A stretch of 64,000 nucleotides of DNA from Paraphoma chrysanthemicola. Taxonomy: Eukaryota; Ascomycota; Dothideomycetes; Pleosporales; Phaeosphaeriaceae. Position numbers and translations under genes: made by a program. The notes under the pieces are model-generated. The model made no database searches and was not told the DNA's origin. It saw only the letters and a list, made by a program, of their open reading frames with translations. Numbering within the stretch: position 1 is the first letter of the stretch; the number at the start of each line of letters is the position of its first letter. This document shows, piece after piece, positions 35,115 to 47,100 of this stretch. Location: contig JAGMWG010000022.1 of NCBI GenBank assembly GCA_020744225.1, forward strand, positions 1-64,000, written 5' to 3'.

Positions 35115-36291
35115 TTGGAGTCGTAGACAGTACATGCTGGCCAAGAGAAGCTCATCTTATTCGAGGTCCTCAACAACAGGATGGCACAAGACTAGGTCTA
35201 ATTGTTCTATGTTCAAGGGGAGTGGGGAGTTCCTATGATCATCTATCACACCATCACAACCTCGACACAAAGCACGGGCGAAGCCTGTCTGCTGTGGTTG
35301 CTGGTCAAAAGTCTAGACACAAGGCATAGTCACCGGGTCGGTTGTGGATATCGATAGATCTACGGCAGCGATTATCGTGCCCATGCAGACGTGTTGCACA
35401 TGGCATCGAGCATTTCTTCACTGAGCAAGCGTGCTTCAAGCAGCATTCCTCCTGCTATCCACAGCATCTTCTAGACGATGGACAAGTCGTGCACACACCG
35501 CTTTCCCCACACGACGTTGTCGCACCCTATCGATAGGATGTACTGCCCGGTGGTGCTATTGGTGGACGTGCGCTCGACCACAGTGAGGAAGCTGGGGTAG
35601 CCGGCCGGTACTCGTGGAGCGACGATGCCACGACGGGTCTGTGGCTGAGATACAGGGCAGAAATTTCAGCGGTGTGTGCGGACTAGGATACGCGATACGG
35701 GCGATTGCGGAAGTGGGAGTGGGAGCGCGTCGACTGCATAGATGATGGACTGCATTTCGTGCTGCGCGCCAAAAGCACCCTTTGCCTGTGTCTCTCAAGA
35801 GGGCGCAGCCAATTGCTCGAGCATTGCGACGACAAGCTGCCGCAGTCGACCCGCGACTCGACGTGTAGCCGCCCCGGCTCCCTTGGGACTAAGTGGGTTC
35901 CTGACAGGCGGTGAGCACGGTCGTACGAAAAGTTGGCGAGCCGAGCGAGCGGACCTGCATCATTATTGTGCCCTGCCCTGCCCTGCCCTGCCACTGCCAC
36001 TGCCGTGAGCCTCCCGATCGTCCGGAAAATCCCTATTCACCTCACTCCACCCTCACAACACCCGTCCGCCATTGCCCAAATTGCATCCGCTGCCATCATC
36101 CAACCCTCTGACGTAGCCCTCGACACCAGACCTCTCGCCGTCACGCACCCTGCCGCACTCGCGTGGCCCGCATGGGAGATTCACGAGGCAACGGAAGGCA
36201 TGCACGCGACCGCCTCGGCGAGCCACAACAACACCGCCCACGTCGCTGAAGCCTCAACGCCTGCGTCGCACACGCAGCATCGCCGGCAGCC
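35115..36291. other. Intergenic and promoter region of mdm34
   Basis: Short overlapping ORFs only. The second half is GC-rich and contains a pentanucleotide run (35969-35992) and C-rich tracts, typical of a leader before the mdm34 start at 36292. Confidence 0.5.
35969..35992. repeat. TGCCC pentanucleotide repeat
   Basis: Nearly five perfect tandem TGCCC copies, followed by two TGCCAC-like units, in the upstream region of mdm34. Confidence 0.8.
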
Positions 36292-38091
36292 ATGGCCTTC
36301 AACTTCAACTGGTCGCCGCTGATGGCCGACACCTCGCGCGCACGCGATATGCTTACCACCGCCCTGAACAAGTCGCCCAAGCCTCCCATCATCGTCGACG
36401 ACATCATCGTCACCGAGCTCAATCTCGGCACGACGCCGCCTGAGCTGGAGATACTCGAGATTGGCGATCTGGCCGAAGACCGCTTCCGCGGCATTTTCAA
36501 AATGTCGTACTCGGGCGACGCGTTCCTGACGCTGAAAACAAAGGTCCAGGCAAATCCACTCAAGACATACCTCTCCGCGAAACCAGACTTCGCTTCGCCC
36601 CAGCCGCTGGCCGCTTCGTCTGGCTTGACCATACCGTTGCAGATTACCTTGTCCGACATACGGCTGTCGGGTTTTGTCATCCTGGTCTTCTCTAAGCAAA
36701 AAGGCTTGACACTGGTGTTCAGGAATGATCCGCTGGAATCGCTCAAAGTGTCGTCGACCTTCGACTCGATACCATTCGTGCGAGACTATCTGCAGAAGGA
36801 AATTGAAGGCCAGCTGCGCGTACTCTTCATGGAAGACTTGCCCGCCATCATCCACCGCTTGTCGTTGCGACTGTGGTCACCCGAGTTCCAGGAGCTCGAG
36901 ACAGAAGAGCGCCTCGAGGGCAATCACGACGACACCGTGCCCATCGATCCGCTTGCGACACCGCCTCAGGACGCCGTCGATGCGTTTGGAAACCCACTGA
37001 ACGAGTCGCAGATCTCGGCCCTTTCGCTCGACACAACCGGCGAGATCCACGCCTCCTTCTCCCAGAAGAATATGCTTCGACTGGCAGCACTGTCAGAGTC
37101 ACAGCATACACTATCACTCTTCACACCTGGGATCCGAGACGCCGTCTTCCGTGCATGGGCTGGTCATCCCGACAGGCTTGAGACAGGGTTGGCTACGCCA
37201 GGTCTTACCAGAGGCAGCCTGTCTCGAATTCAGTCCACCTTCGGCAGTGCAAGGTCTGGCCCATCATCGGTGGCTTCGGGAAGCACTGGCCACGACACGC
37301 ACAGCTCACGCCCGTCGCTTACCACATCGCATTCCATGTCTGCTGGCTTGAGCTTGGGCGCGAGTCGCTCACGCACTGGCCAAGTACGGAAGCGGAAGAA
37401 GCGTGTGGTGGACCTACGCAAGCACAAGGACGGCGCCGACTCTGGCGTCTCGACCGAGGCGACCACGCCTCTTCCAAGTGCATACGCATCTGAAACGTCG
37501 AGCATCATCCCAGAGGAGCCAGAAGCAGAGGCAGAGCTCGCAACACCACCACGAACACCGGCCAAGCCAAGCCTGCAGTTTAACAACAAGCATGGTAGCC
37601 TCGATGTCGGCGAACCAAGCAGAATATCGGAAAGCTCCGACACTTTGCTTCCTGCCGCACCTATCCTGTCCAAGGCTCCTGCACGGTCAAAGTCTAATCA
37701 GCGCGAGGCTTCTCATCCACCTCTGTCAACACAAGTGGAAGACTTTGCCCAGACGCCGACCAAAACCCGACCTTCATCGAAGCGTCCTCCTCTTTCACGC
37801 ACCTCTCTTCGACAGGCTCAGCAGTCGACGTCGCCACTACTTAGATCTCTGTCCTTTGACAAAGTCTCAGCCCTGTCGTCACCACCAACAGAGGAGGCTG
37901 CCGGGTCGGGCGGCATACTTGAACAGGCATGGATGATGAAGATGGCGCAAGAGATTGCGCGTAAAGTACAGGAAGAGAAGGACAAGGCGGACAGACGGAG
38001 GGGACAAAGCTCGAGCGCAAAGGGTGCAGCAAGCGGAGGCATCTGGGCCGGCGACGAGGACGTCGACGCGCCGCCTGCATATGTTGCATGA
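36292..38091 (+). CDS. mdm34: Mitochondrial distribution and morphology protein 34 (ERMES subunit)
   Basis: A single exon encodes 599 residues. Mdm34 is the mitochondrial outer-membrane subunit of ERMES, the ER-mitochondria tether with Mmm1, Mdm10 and Mdm12 that moves phospholipids between the membranes. The N-terminus MAFNFNWSPLMADTSRARDM is characteristic. Residues 1 to about 195 form the SMP lipid-binding domain (ELNLGTTPPELEILEIGDLA, FRGIFKMSYSGDAFLTL, PLQITLSDIRLSGFVILVFS). The remainder is a Ser/Pro/Thr-rich low-complexity region with a basic VRKRKKRVVDLRKHKDGADS segment, a feature of filamentous-fungal Mdm34, and the length fits such orthologues. The ATG at 36292 has a strong context (GCC before ATGG). 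Confidence 0.96.
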   Translation: MAFNFNWSPLMADTSRARDMLTTALNKSPKPPIIVDDIIVTELNLGTTPPELEILEIGDLAEDRFRGIFKMSYSGDAFLTLKTKVQANPLKTYLSAKPDFASPQPLAASSGLTIPLQITLSDIRLSGFVILVFSKQKGLTLVFRNDPLESLKVSSTFDSIPFVRDYLQKEIEGQLRVLFMEDLPAIIHRLSLRLWSPEFQELETEERLEGNHDDTVPIDPLATPPQDAVDAFGNPLNESQISALSLDTTGEIHASFSQKNMLRLAALSESQHTLSLFTPGIRDAVFRAWAGHPDRLETGLATPGLTRGSLSRIQSTFGSARSGPSSVASGSTGHDTHSSRPSLTTSHSMSAGLSLGASRSRTGQVRKRKKRVVDLRKHKDGADSGVSTEATTPLPSAYASETSSIIPEEPEAEAELATPPRTPAKPSLQFNNKHGSLDVGEPSRISESSDTLLPAAPILSKAPARSKSNQREASHPPLSTQVEDFAQTPTKTRPSSKRPPLSRTSLRQAQQSTSPLLRSLSFDKVSALSSPPTEEAAGSGGILEQAWMMKMAQEIARKVQEEKDKADRRRGQSSSAKGAASGGIWAGDEDVDAPPAYVA

Positions 38092-38665
38092 TGAGGTGAT
38101 GAGATTATGATGCATGTTTTATGATGGCGTTTTTGGTTTATCTGGGAACAAAAGCAGTCTCCTTTGGAAGCAGTGTTGTCGTAATGTAATACCGACACGG
38201 AGTATTGGGAAAGGCGGGCAAGGACTAGAGGAGCCTGTACATACAGCGGTGGGCGGGAAGGATATCTTGGGCTTTGCGGCATAATACCCTATTCACGCTA
38301 AGCTATCGCTACTCAAATGAGATCTCAATTCTATTCCATTGTTGCTCTGTAGTACTGCTGGTGAGTACCATGATCACTTGGACTCAAATTGGCAATGGTG
38401 CAGCGCGAATGTCTTCAAGTGCTGGCTGAGCGCTACTGACATTGCGCATGTAGTAGTGGCAAGGTCTTCAGTGCATTGCAGGATTTGCGCCGAAGCCCTA
38501 CACGCGCGCGAGGGCCCTCAGGAGTGTCCCACCGGATATGCTAAGGTGCAGTACTGGGCGTCACTAAGTCCAGGATGCCGCGGGAATGGTGAGAGCTTAG
38601 AGCTTTTAGATGTCGGCTTCGGCTTCCCCGCAAAATCCATACCGACTCAAACACCGATTTATTAC
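38092..38665. other. Intergenic / promoter of the second Zn2Cys6 regulator
   Basis: It holds the mdm34 3' region and the upstream region of the regulator starting at 38666. The regulator frame stays open back to 38339 but contains no ATG before 38666. Confidence 0.5.
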
Positions 38666-41090
38666 ATGGCGAACTCTCCCCCACAGACGCCCACTGTGGG
38701 CAATGACAACACTCAGGAAGATGACGCAAAGAGCAGAAGGACGCAGATTGCATGTTTGAACTGCAGGAAGCGCAAAAGTCGATGCTTGCTGTAAGTTCTG
38801 TGACGCCCGTCGGCAACTGCATCAGCAACATCGGCAATCGCACAGCCTCAACACCCTCGCGCTTCACGAAAGACTCGATAGCAAGTCAGCCAGGTGAATG
38901 TGCTAACAAGTCCCCAGCGACGAGAGCGGCTCGATACCGTGTCTTCGATGTAAACGCGACAACCTCGACTGCGTGCTGGGAGGCAGCAACCGCGGCGGAC
39001 GCCGCGTGCGCAAGAAGCCGCGCATCGACGAAGGATCCTCGTCGGCTCCAGCCCTGCCTCCCCTGACTACACCGCGCACCGATGATGGCAGTTTCCACGC
39101 CCTCGGAAATCTAGGCACTTGGTCGCATGAGCCCGCAGCACAACAACAGTACCCTGGCGGTGAAGATGACCACGCAACGCGGTCCGGCTCCTCGAATACA
39201 GACGAGTTGCACTTCAATAACTTGCAAAACCCCTCAGATGCCTTGGGGATACTTGCAAGAGTCGCTGGAGAGTCGAGCTCCAATGAGGAGGCCTCCAACA
39301 TGAATGGCAAAGCGCCCGAACGAATCAATCGGCCTTCATTGGCAAGTTTGCCTAGTGTAGTGTCGCTGTCCTTTTCGTACCCTTTGTTAGATCGTGGCAT
39401 CCTAACGGTGCACTCACTCTGCCAACTCCTGGTCCGTTTCCAGCAGCAGTACCACCCCTATTATCCTGTAGCGCCAGCCCATGCTTTCGATACTGCACGA
39501 CTGGCAGAAATGGTGAAGAAGGAGCGCCACCTCCTGACTGCTCTTCTTCTTATTGCTTCAAAAGATCTAGTAGACGAGCCTCATATCTACGAAGCGTGCA
39601 TGGAGCACATGAAGAGTTTGGTTTCAGATTTAGCTGCTGGTGGAGATGCAGATATAGAAGCGGTAGAGGCCCTGCTTTTACTTGCCGAATGGGCACCATA
39701 TACTCAACGAGGATCTGGCAAGGTTGGTAAAGGAGAAGAAGACAAAGAGAGTTGGATGCATGTGGGTCTTGCTCTCCGGATTGCATACTTCCTAGCGCTC
39801 GACAGGTACTCATTCCGCTTTGTCGATCAGGGAAAAGACCCAAACCATGACCGAAAAAGGCTTATCTGGACTTCCGCTTATGTTTCGGATCGACACACTA
39901 GCATCAGGATTGGGAAGGCATTTTGGTCAAGGGGCCCAGGCCCGCTTACAACACTGCGGCGCGAAGACTATCCATCCTTGATCCCAAAAAGCCCAAACGA
40001 GGAGGACTATGCATCTATATTCCAAGCAAACTTGGAGCTCACGCAACTGTTTAGCAACGTGCATGACACACTGTACTCAAATCCATCGTCAAGCTTCCGA
40101 TCGCATATGAGTGGCAGCTATATCAAGTTCATCGACGATTTCCGCTCGGCAATCTATGGTTGGAAGAGCGTTTGGGGCACCCTTACTTGCTCTCCGCATC
40201 TCAAAGCATGTCTACTTATGTCGTACGACTACTTGAGGCTATACACGAATGCCTTTGCATTCCAAGCCACGGTCCTTCGCGCGCTGCCCACAGCTAGCAG
40301 CACTTCAAATACAACAATGGGCACACCTTCAGCGCCTGGCTTTAGCATGCAAGCGCCACAGCGGGTCTTTGCCACCAACAACGTTGGAGCTGTTGGCGAT
40401 GCTCGTTTCATCTACGAAGGCCTGGATGCCGCAAAAGCAATTCTTACAACCGTCAACAACTTCGTGGACCCTGAGCGCTCCCTGCGCTTTATGCCACTAC
40501 GATACTACCTATATCTTGTGTACGCTGGTGTGTTCCTCTACCGGGCGCGCTGCACCGGCGTCATAAGCAGCGACGAAGATCGAGCAATCCGCGCTATGAT
40601 CAACGAAACGGTTGCACGACTCCAGAGAAGTAGCGTTGGCTCTGGCATAGGCATACAGCACCCAGGTAGTCGATATTCGCAACTGCTTAAGCTTCTTTGG
40701 GCCAAAGTACCGCGAAAAGACAAGTCCTCGCGCTCTTCGTTTCGACATCCAGGGACGCATATCGCGAGCAATCCTGTGGACAGTAATGGACTCTCACATC
40801 CTCCTATTGTTACGCCGTCAACGAATCATCAAAGTCCCCAGAACAGCACAGGCACAGGAGAGAGCCCTGCCATGACTGAAATGATGGGCGACTTTGGATG
40901 GACCGATTTGAATGCTGTAAGCGACTTTGCCATAGGTCAAGGGCCGGGGGGGAACGGCAATGGGCAGCAAGATGAGGCGGCGTTGTGGAATGGTTTCCTT
41001 CCGCTGGATATGGGATGGAGCGCACAGGGCTTTGGCTTTGATGGTATTGGCGGTAATTTTGGCGAGGGCGAGTTAGGGATGCTGTTCTAA
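38666..41090 (+). CDS. Zn2Cys6 transcription factor
   Basis: Two exons fit: 38666-38790 and 38918-41090, giving 765 residues. The intron (GTAAGT donor, TGCTAAC branch site at 38901, CCCCAG acceptor) splits the zinc cluster. The cluster cysteines are at residues 30, 33, 40, 50, 53 and 60 (CLNCRKRKSRC, then CLRCKRDNLDC), followed by a basic stretch, GRRVRKKPR. The middle region (SYPLLDRGILTVHSLCQLLV, then ESWMHVGLALRIAYFLALDR and RLIWTSAYVSDRHTSIRIG) is a typical fungal-specific transcription factor domain. The C-terminal 100 residues are Gly/Asn/Gln-rich and acidic, probably an activation region. The start is the first ATG in the frame. I cannot assign the pathway; the neighbours, mdm34 and a secreted carboxypeptidase, do not settle it. 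Confidence 0.93.
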
Positions 41091-42254
41091 TGACGGAAAA
41101 GTTGGGAATGCCAAGGGAAGAGGGGCCCGTGGAAGCGCAATGCAATGGTCGACCGACGAGTCTAGATGTAATCAATATGTCTTTATTCAATCGTCAATAG
41201 CATGATGGTTCATGTTCCATGTCCAAGATTCGAGCTTCATCACAAGAAAGGAGGTAGGGAGGATGGGACGCAGAGATCGCACGCATTGTGTCAGGTCCTG
41301 GCAGAACTGGTGCCTGGCCGACTAGGTGCAGCGTTTCATTTGGCACGTCAACATAGAGCTGTATAGCCTCACAGTATTTTATAAGAAGAAACAAAAATTG
41401 GCAAACTACCCTGGGGATATACAGGCCTGTGGAATGCTATAACGTTACGATTGATGGTATATAGCATTTGTGCTAGGATGGGCACGAATTATATCAACAC
41501 CTGGTGCCGTTGCAAGTAGATCATGACGTTCATCCGAGGAGGGCGGAAAGATGCGATTTCGAAGATGGTTCGGGCCGTTTCGGCTCCACTGCCGACAGGG
41601 TTATTCAGATCCCACCAGCGATACTCTCGACCCTTCTCGTGTTGTGTCTTGTCTGACAATCACATCCAGTCTTACACAGTAGCTTAGACTGTGGCTCGCC
41701 AGCCGTCACACGCTGTCCGATTGTCCTTCCCCTGCCGTCGCGTGTAGCTAACCAGAGCCTGAAAGCCCTGGTCGAAAGGGGAAGGTCGGCTCCTTCCAAG
41801 CAAGGATCTAACAACGTGGTCCAGTCAATTACAACAATGCATTCAAAAGACTAGCATAAATGTCCGACACAGCCACTGCCGCCGAGCTCGATGTCATCTG
41901 TTTCAATGCGCTTTCTCGATGTGGCAGCTGAGTGGTTACGATGCTGAAATTTCCCTGTCGATCACTCAGTAGCTGCATGAAAGCTTGTCTACTTCAAGGC
42001 TTATCTTGGATGCCGATATTAACTGTGTGTGGAGTACCAAGTCGACGGATGGGCAATTTCCTGGAGGCGACAAAGCCCCGCAAGACTTAGATCGCGTGGG
42101 GAAGGTGGCATAAAGTACTTTGTGGGATGTGACCTGCGACAAGAACGACTGGATCCGCAGCGCGCCTTCTCGCAAGGTATAAGTAGCTCGAAACCATGCC
42201 ATCTCGTCCCAGTATTACCCTGCGCTCTCAGCTTCTATCCCTCGAACCGCCGGC
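41091..42254. other. Intergenic, promoter of the carboxypeptidase gene
   Basis: About 1.16 kb without a convincing gene. Minus-strand ORFs of 66-78 codons have no recognisable content. A TATA-like box lies at 42178-42185. Confidence 0.5.
42178..42185 (+). promoter_or_regulatory. TATA box of the carboxypeptidase gene
   Basis: TATAAGTA lies 70 bp upstream of the start codon at 42255, a suitable spacing for a short-leader, strongly regulated secreted-enzyme gene. Confidence 0.5.
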
Positions 42255-43671
42255 ATGAGGTTCACTGCAGTTCTGACCTTGGTGGGTCTTGCGTCTGCCG
42301 CATCGGTTTCAAAGAAGGTCAGCTACGACGACTGGAAGGTTTATCGTGTCAATGTTGGGTCAAACGCCGCCAAACTCAATGATATTGTGAGCAAGCTTCA
42401 GTTGGAAGTATGGAAAGGCAAGTTGGCACGTACATGTGTATCTGTGACGAGCGCTAACTTTGTACTTCCATTACTACAGGCAACCCATCAACCAGCAGCG
42501 TCGTGGACGTTATGGTGGCACCGTCGAAGATTAAGGACTTTCAGACCGCGACTGAGGGTATCGAAACGAAGGTCATGCACGACAATCTCGGCCTGTCAAT
42601 TGCCGATGAGGACTCGTTTAGCATATACGCCGGTATTTATCCATACTTCTCCAAGATGTACAAGACACTAATGCCGTCACAGCCGGTGTCGCGCCTAACA
42701 GCTCTTGGTTCAACTCGTACCACGCGATTGCAGATCACCACCAGTGGATAACTGACCTCGCCGCGGCTTATCCACAAAACGCTGAGGTGATCTCGGCCGG
42801 GAAGTCTTTGGAAGGACGAGACATCAAGGGTATTCACATCTGGGGCTCTGGAGGAAAAGGTTCGAAGAAAGGTGTGGTTTGGCACGGCACTGTGCACGCG
42901 AGAGAGTGGATCACTACCATGGCTAGTATTCCCTTGTGATATCTGCACGCAACGAATGTGGCTAATTGTCTGTAGGTAGTCGAGTACGCAGCCTACCAGC
43001 TCCTTACCTCGTCTGACCCGACCACCGCAGCGTTCAAGAACACCTACGACTTTTACATTTTCCCGATCGTCAATCCTGACGGTTTCGCTTACAGCCAGAC
43101 AACTGACAGGATGTGGCGCAAGAACAGACAAAGCACCCCCCAAGCCAGCTGCGTTGGCCGCGACATCAATAGAAACTGGCCTTCGCACTGGGACCAGCGT
43201 GGCGGTGCAAGCACCTCGCCGTGCGCCCAAGACTACAAGGGCCCCTCTGCCGGCGACGGCGTAGAGACCAAGGCTCTCAAAGCCCAGCTCGACAGCATCA
43301 CAGCTGGCAAGGGCGTCCAGCTGTACATGGACATCCATGCTTACTCCCAACTGTGGATGTACCCTTACGGCTACACATGCTCCGGTGTGCTCCCCGAAGC
43401 TGCGAAGAACCAGAACCTGACCGAAGGTGCCATTGCGGCAGTTCAAGCCGTGCATGGTACCGTGTTCGAGGGCGGTCCCATTTGCAACACAATTTACCAG
43501 GTCAGCGGCGATAGCGTGGACTATGCGTATGAGAATGCAAAGGCGGCGTTCAGCATGACGGTGGAGTTGAGGGATACGGGACGGTATGGATTTATTCTTC
43601 CTCCGGAACAGATTGTTCCTAGTGCGGAAGAGATGTGGGCTGGTTTGAGTTATTTGTTGAAGAACATGTGA
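42255..43671 (+). CDS. Secreted zinc carboxypeptidase, peptidase family M14A
   Basis: Four exons fit: 42255-42417, 42480-42632, 42683-42925 and 42980-43671, giving 416 residues. A signal peptide (MRFTAVLTLVGLASA) is followed by an activation propeptide of roughly 95 residues and the catalytic domain. Zinc ligands are visible: His177 and Glu180 in GTVHAREW, and His306 in MDIHAYSQLW. Other family motifs are NPDGF, GRDINRNW (substrate-binding Arg/Asn) and the catalytic Glu382 in VELRDTGRYGF. It should remove C-terminal residues from peptides outside the cell, as pancreatic carboxypeptidase A does. Intron 1 begins GCAAGT (GC-AG type) and intron 3 uses GTATTC with a GTAG-GTAG tandem acceptor. The minus-strand ORF of 369 codons over the gene is a shadow. 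Confidence 0.95.
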
Positions 43672-44144
43672 TACCATAGCATGCCCGGACATCGCAAAGC
43701 AACAAGAATTACGAAACAAGCTCTTGGTATGTAAGAGTACGCACAAGTGGATCGGATGTGCTGCATGTGCATGTGCCTCAGGCGTGAAATTTCACACCCA
43801 AATAGCAGAAAAAGCTACGGATAAGTCTAACACTTCTGTCAGAGCGCGACTTATCCCAATATCAGCTTGGGACGTTAGAACTTAACTAGCGGTAAGCTGG
43901 AGCACATCAGGCAAGACTAGAAGCTCATGTTCATCTACTGAAATTAATAGTGACTGCTGTCTAGCTATGGGTAATGCTGTCGCTGAGCTCTCAAGCACCT
44001 CGACTATCTGCAGGTTTTTCCTGCTATGTGAGAGTTATCTATACACATTGAAACTGCTCAGCACCCCTCTGCTGATATTCCCGTCGAAAACGAAATGATC
44101 TAGCCATCGGCACAAGTCGATGCAATGGTCCTACTGCTCCCGGA
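43672..44144. other. Intergenic between convergent genes
   Basis: Shared 3' flank of the carboxypeptidase (plus) and doa10 (minus). No gene is seen. Confidence 0.5.
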
Positions 44145-47100
44145 TCACCGCATCTCCGAGCCCTCTGGTCCAGCAGCTTGCGATGCCGCGGTGATGGCTT
44201 CCTCGGTAGCTCGACTCTGCACTGGCGCCCTTTTCTCACCGAAGTTATGCAATCGCTCTCCAATAAGATATACTTCATCGCGAACAATCAGTCGCCAGCG
44301 ATTCAGCATCCTGACAGCTTCTTTGCTGGCCCACATGACGATCAGACTGAGTCCAACGACCGGGAAGCTGAAGCGCCAGACCATGTTGCGCGTGTGCTCA
44401 GTCGCACCGGCGTATAATGTGCGGCTAGTTGTGAACGCGAGACTGGAAGGGATGGCGATGGCGACCAGCCACACTGCCAGGACCGGAATAAGGAAGCATC
44501 GTGTTGCGATGCGAGCATTGGGATAGAGATAACCGTCGCGGACGACAGCGTTGAACGCGCGTGCAGGGCGCGATTGGCGGTTTGCGAAGATAAGGCGAGC
44601 AGCGAGGCGTGAGTAAAGAAATCCAAGGGTCCAGTCCTGTATAAGATGCACCACATGAGGTTCAGCAGGTCCGAGATATGCGTGTAGCGGCATGAGGAAG
44701 TAGAGCTCAATCAAGACTGCGAACAGGAATGGGATGGCGAAGACAAGACTGGCCCACACGTATGTGAATCGAAGGATGCGTAGGCCGACGCGAGAGGTCG
44801 TGGTGGCAACTCTGTTGAGAGTGGCCAGTGGTGACGGGACGGGTCTGTTTAGGCTTGCGACAAGATTGTAGGCGTGATAGGCCGAGTAGGCGATACTTCC
44901 GAGGGTGTAAACACCCAGGGAGAATGCATGAATATCGTTCATTTCGACCGTATCAGGGAGAACGAGGGAGAAGAGAAATCGACCGAAAAGCAGTGGTAGA
45001 ATAGTGACGCCGACGCCGCTTAAGCCCATGAAGATCCAGATAGTTACGACAAAGGCGAATATGCGTAGCCGGAACCAATTGGGAATGAAAACCATCGTTA
45101 CCAGATCCGAGTTGTGCACGCCGCCTTCGTCGTTACCATCCTTGCGTTTGTTGTCTTTGTCCACTTCGATGAACACAGATTGCCCTTTGGGCACCCGTAC
45201 CTGATCTGACGCAGGAGCGCGGACGTACTTCCCCGCCGTCTCCGCCTGCTCTCTGATCTTCTCACCGAAGAGGAAGCTGGAGAGTTGGAGGAAACCGGCA
45301 CACTTCTTGAAACACCATTTATAAATGGAATGAATAGTTTCGCTTGGTTTGTAGAATTTGATGATGACAGGGGTGAGGAAGTTGTAAAAGAGCAGATCAA
45401 GTGGAAACTCCAGAGAAGGCGCTTCCGTAGTCCAGTGAATCGGCAACACACCAGAAGTCAAGCGGCTGAGGCTCCACACAACGCCTCCTAGGCAGACAAT
45501 GACCAGAGCGCCATAGACGAGCGCACTGAAGGCAATTTTCCGAAGTTGAGTGGTGACACTGCGTTCAAGCACGTCCCGTACTGGATGGAAAGTTGGGTCA
45601 TCTGGGTCGCGGATAAAGTACAACACACCCTTGCGCATGATTTTTCGACACATGGAGACGAACAAGGCGAAGTGGAACATGTAGCAGGTGCCGATGAACC
45701 AATGCACGAAGCCAGACGTCCAGGGGCTCCCACAAGCAAATTGCCAACGTGTGTATAATGTGGCGTTTTTGAAGAGCGGAAGCATTGCCAGGTCGAGAAG
45801 TAGACCGCAGTACAGAGGAAAGGCCAGCATCTCGATGCTGATAATCAAGATCACTTTGAGGACACCGCCCGCTTGTGTGAGGATGTCGAGGATGATGCGC
45901 TCAACCTTTCGCCCCTGCTGCGAGGTGCTGAACGGCGTTCCACGCTTGAGGTAAATTGCACCAGCAAACGCAAAGAAGGCGTAGCCTGCAAATATGGCTA
46001 TCATGCGATCGCTCGCAGTCCAGCGGTCCATTGTCGTGTAGGCAGCGGTTGTGTTATGGCCAAGATCCAAGTCAAAAGTAATCTTGTACGACTTTGATGA
46101 CCATGCCCACGACAGAAACGCGTTGCACTGTTGAGAGAGCCAACGGACTCCGAACTGTACCACACGAGGCACACCGATGAAAGTCCGCCAGAGGAGCTTG
46201 AAGGGCGAATCTGCAGAAGCTCTCTCAATGAAGGCATTGGCGATGCTGCTCGTCTCGTTCAGAGCAAGTGATGTGGAGTTCTGAAGGCTGCGCAAGGCGG
46301 CATGAGAATTGACGGATAATCTGAAATAGTCCGGCCGGGGCGCCACAGGAGACTCTATGAACAATTTGGCGATGCGGTCCATGGCGCCCTCGGCCAGCGC
46401 TCGGGTGGTCGCAGATATGGAAGCGAGGCGACCATCTGCAGTAATAACAGTATCGTTGGAACTGCAGATGCGAATGAGCGAGGATACAATCTGTGAACTC
46501 CAGTACGTTACTCCGGCCACTACAATCAGAGCGAAATCCACGATTAAGTCTGTCAGCGTGGCGATGATCTGTAGCGGGAGCTTGATGAGGAGGGAAACTG
46601 GGCTCCCCATGACAAGAATGACAACCTTGCCCCATAGGTAGGGAAGCCAGACCGCGCAGGCCAAAGTGGTGGATATAAGTACAGCGCTGAAGAGAACATT
46701 TTGGAAGAGGCCGACAATAGGTCCTTGCATGCCGATCAGTTCCAAGATGCCTTCCAGATCCTCGGCATCCTCAATCGCCTCTTGGTCATTGACATCGATG
46801 CCAGCCTGAGCGGCAGCTGCGGCGACTTCGGGATCCTGACCTGCGGCACGTATTGGTTCTTGTGGCTCATTTCCCACAAACGGAACAAAAGGGGCCTCGT
46901 CAGCAAAATTTCGAACAATGTGCTCATCAACGGCTTGTTCTTCGGTAGTCGGTATTGCAGGAGCGATGTCGCCGAACAGCCAGTCCATAATCTGGTTCAA
47001 GGGGTCTTCAGGTGCCTGCGGAGGTGCTGCATCCTCGCCTGGCGAAGCGCGTGGTTGCGCTGATGCCGTAGTAGCAACACTGTCGCCTGAAGAGGCACTC

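Noticed and set aside
42637..43746. A 369-codon minus-strand ORF
   Set aside because: It lies antisense over the M14 carboxypeptidase exons, whose catalytic residues and splice sites are all on the plus strand; it is a shadow of codon bias.
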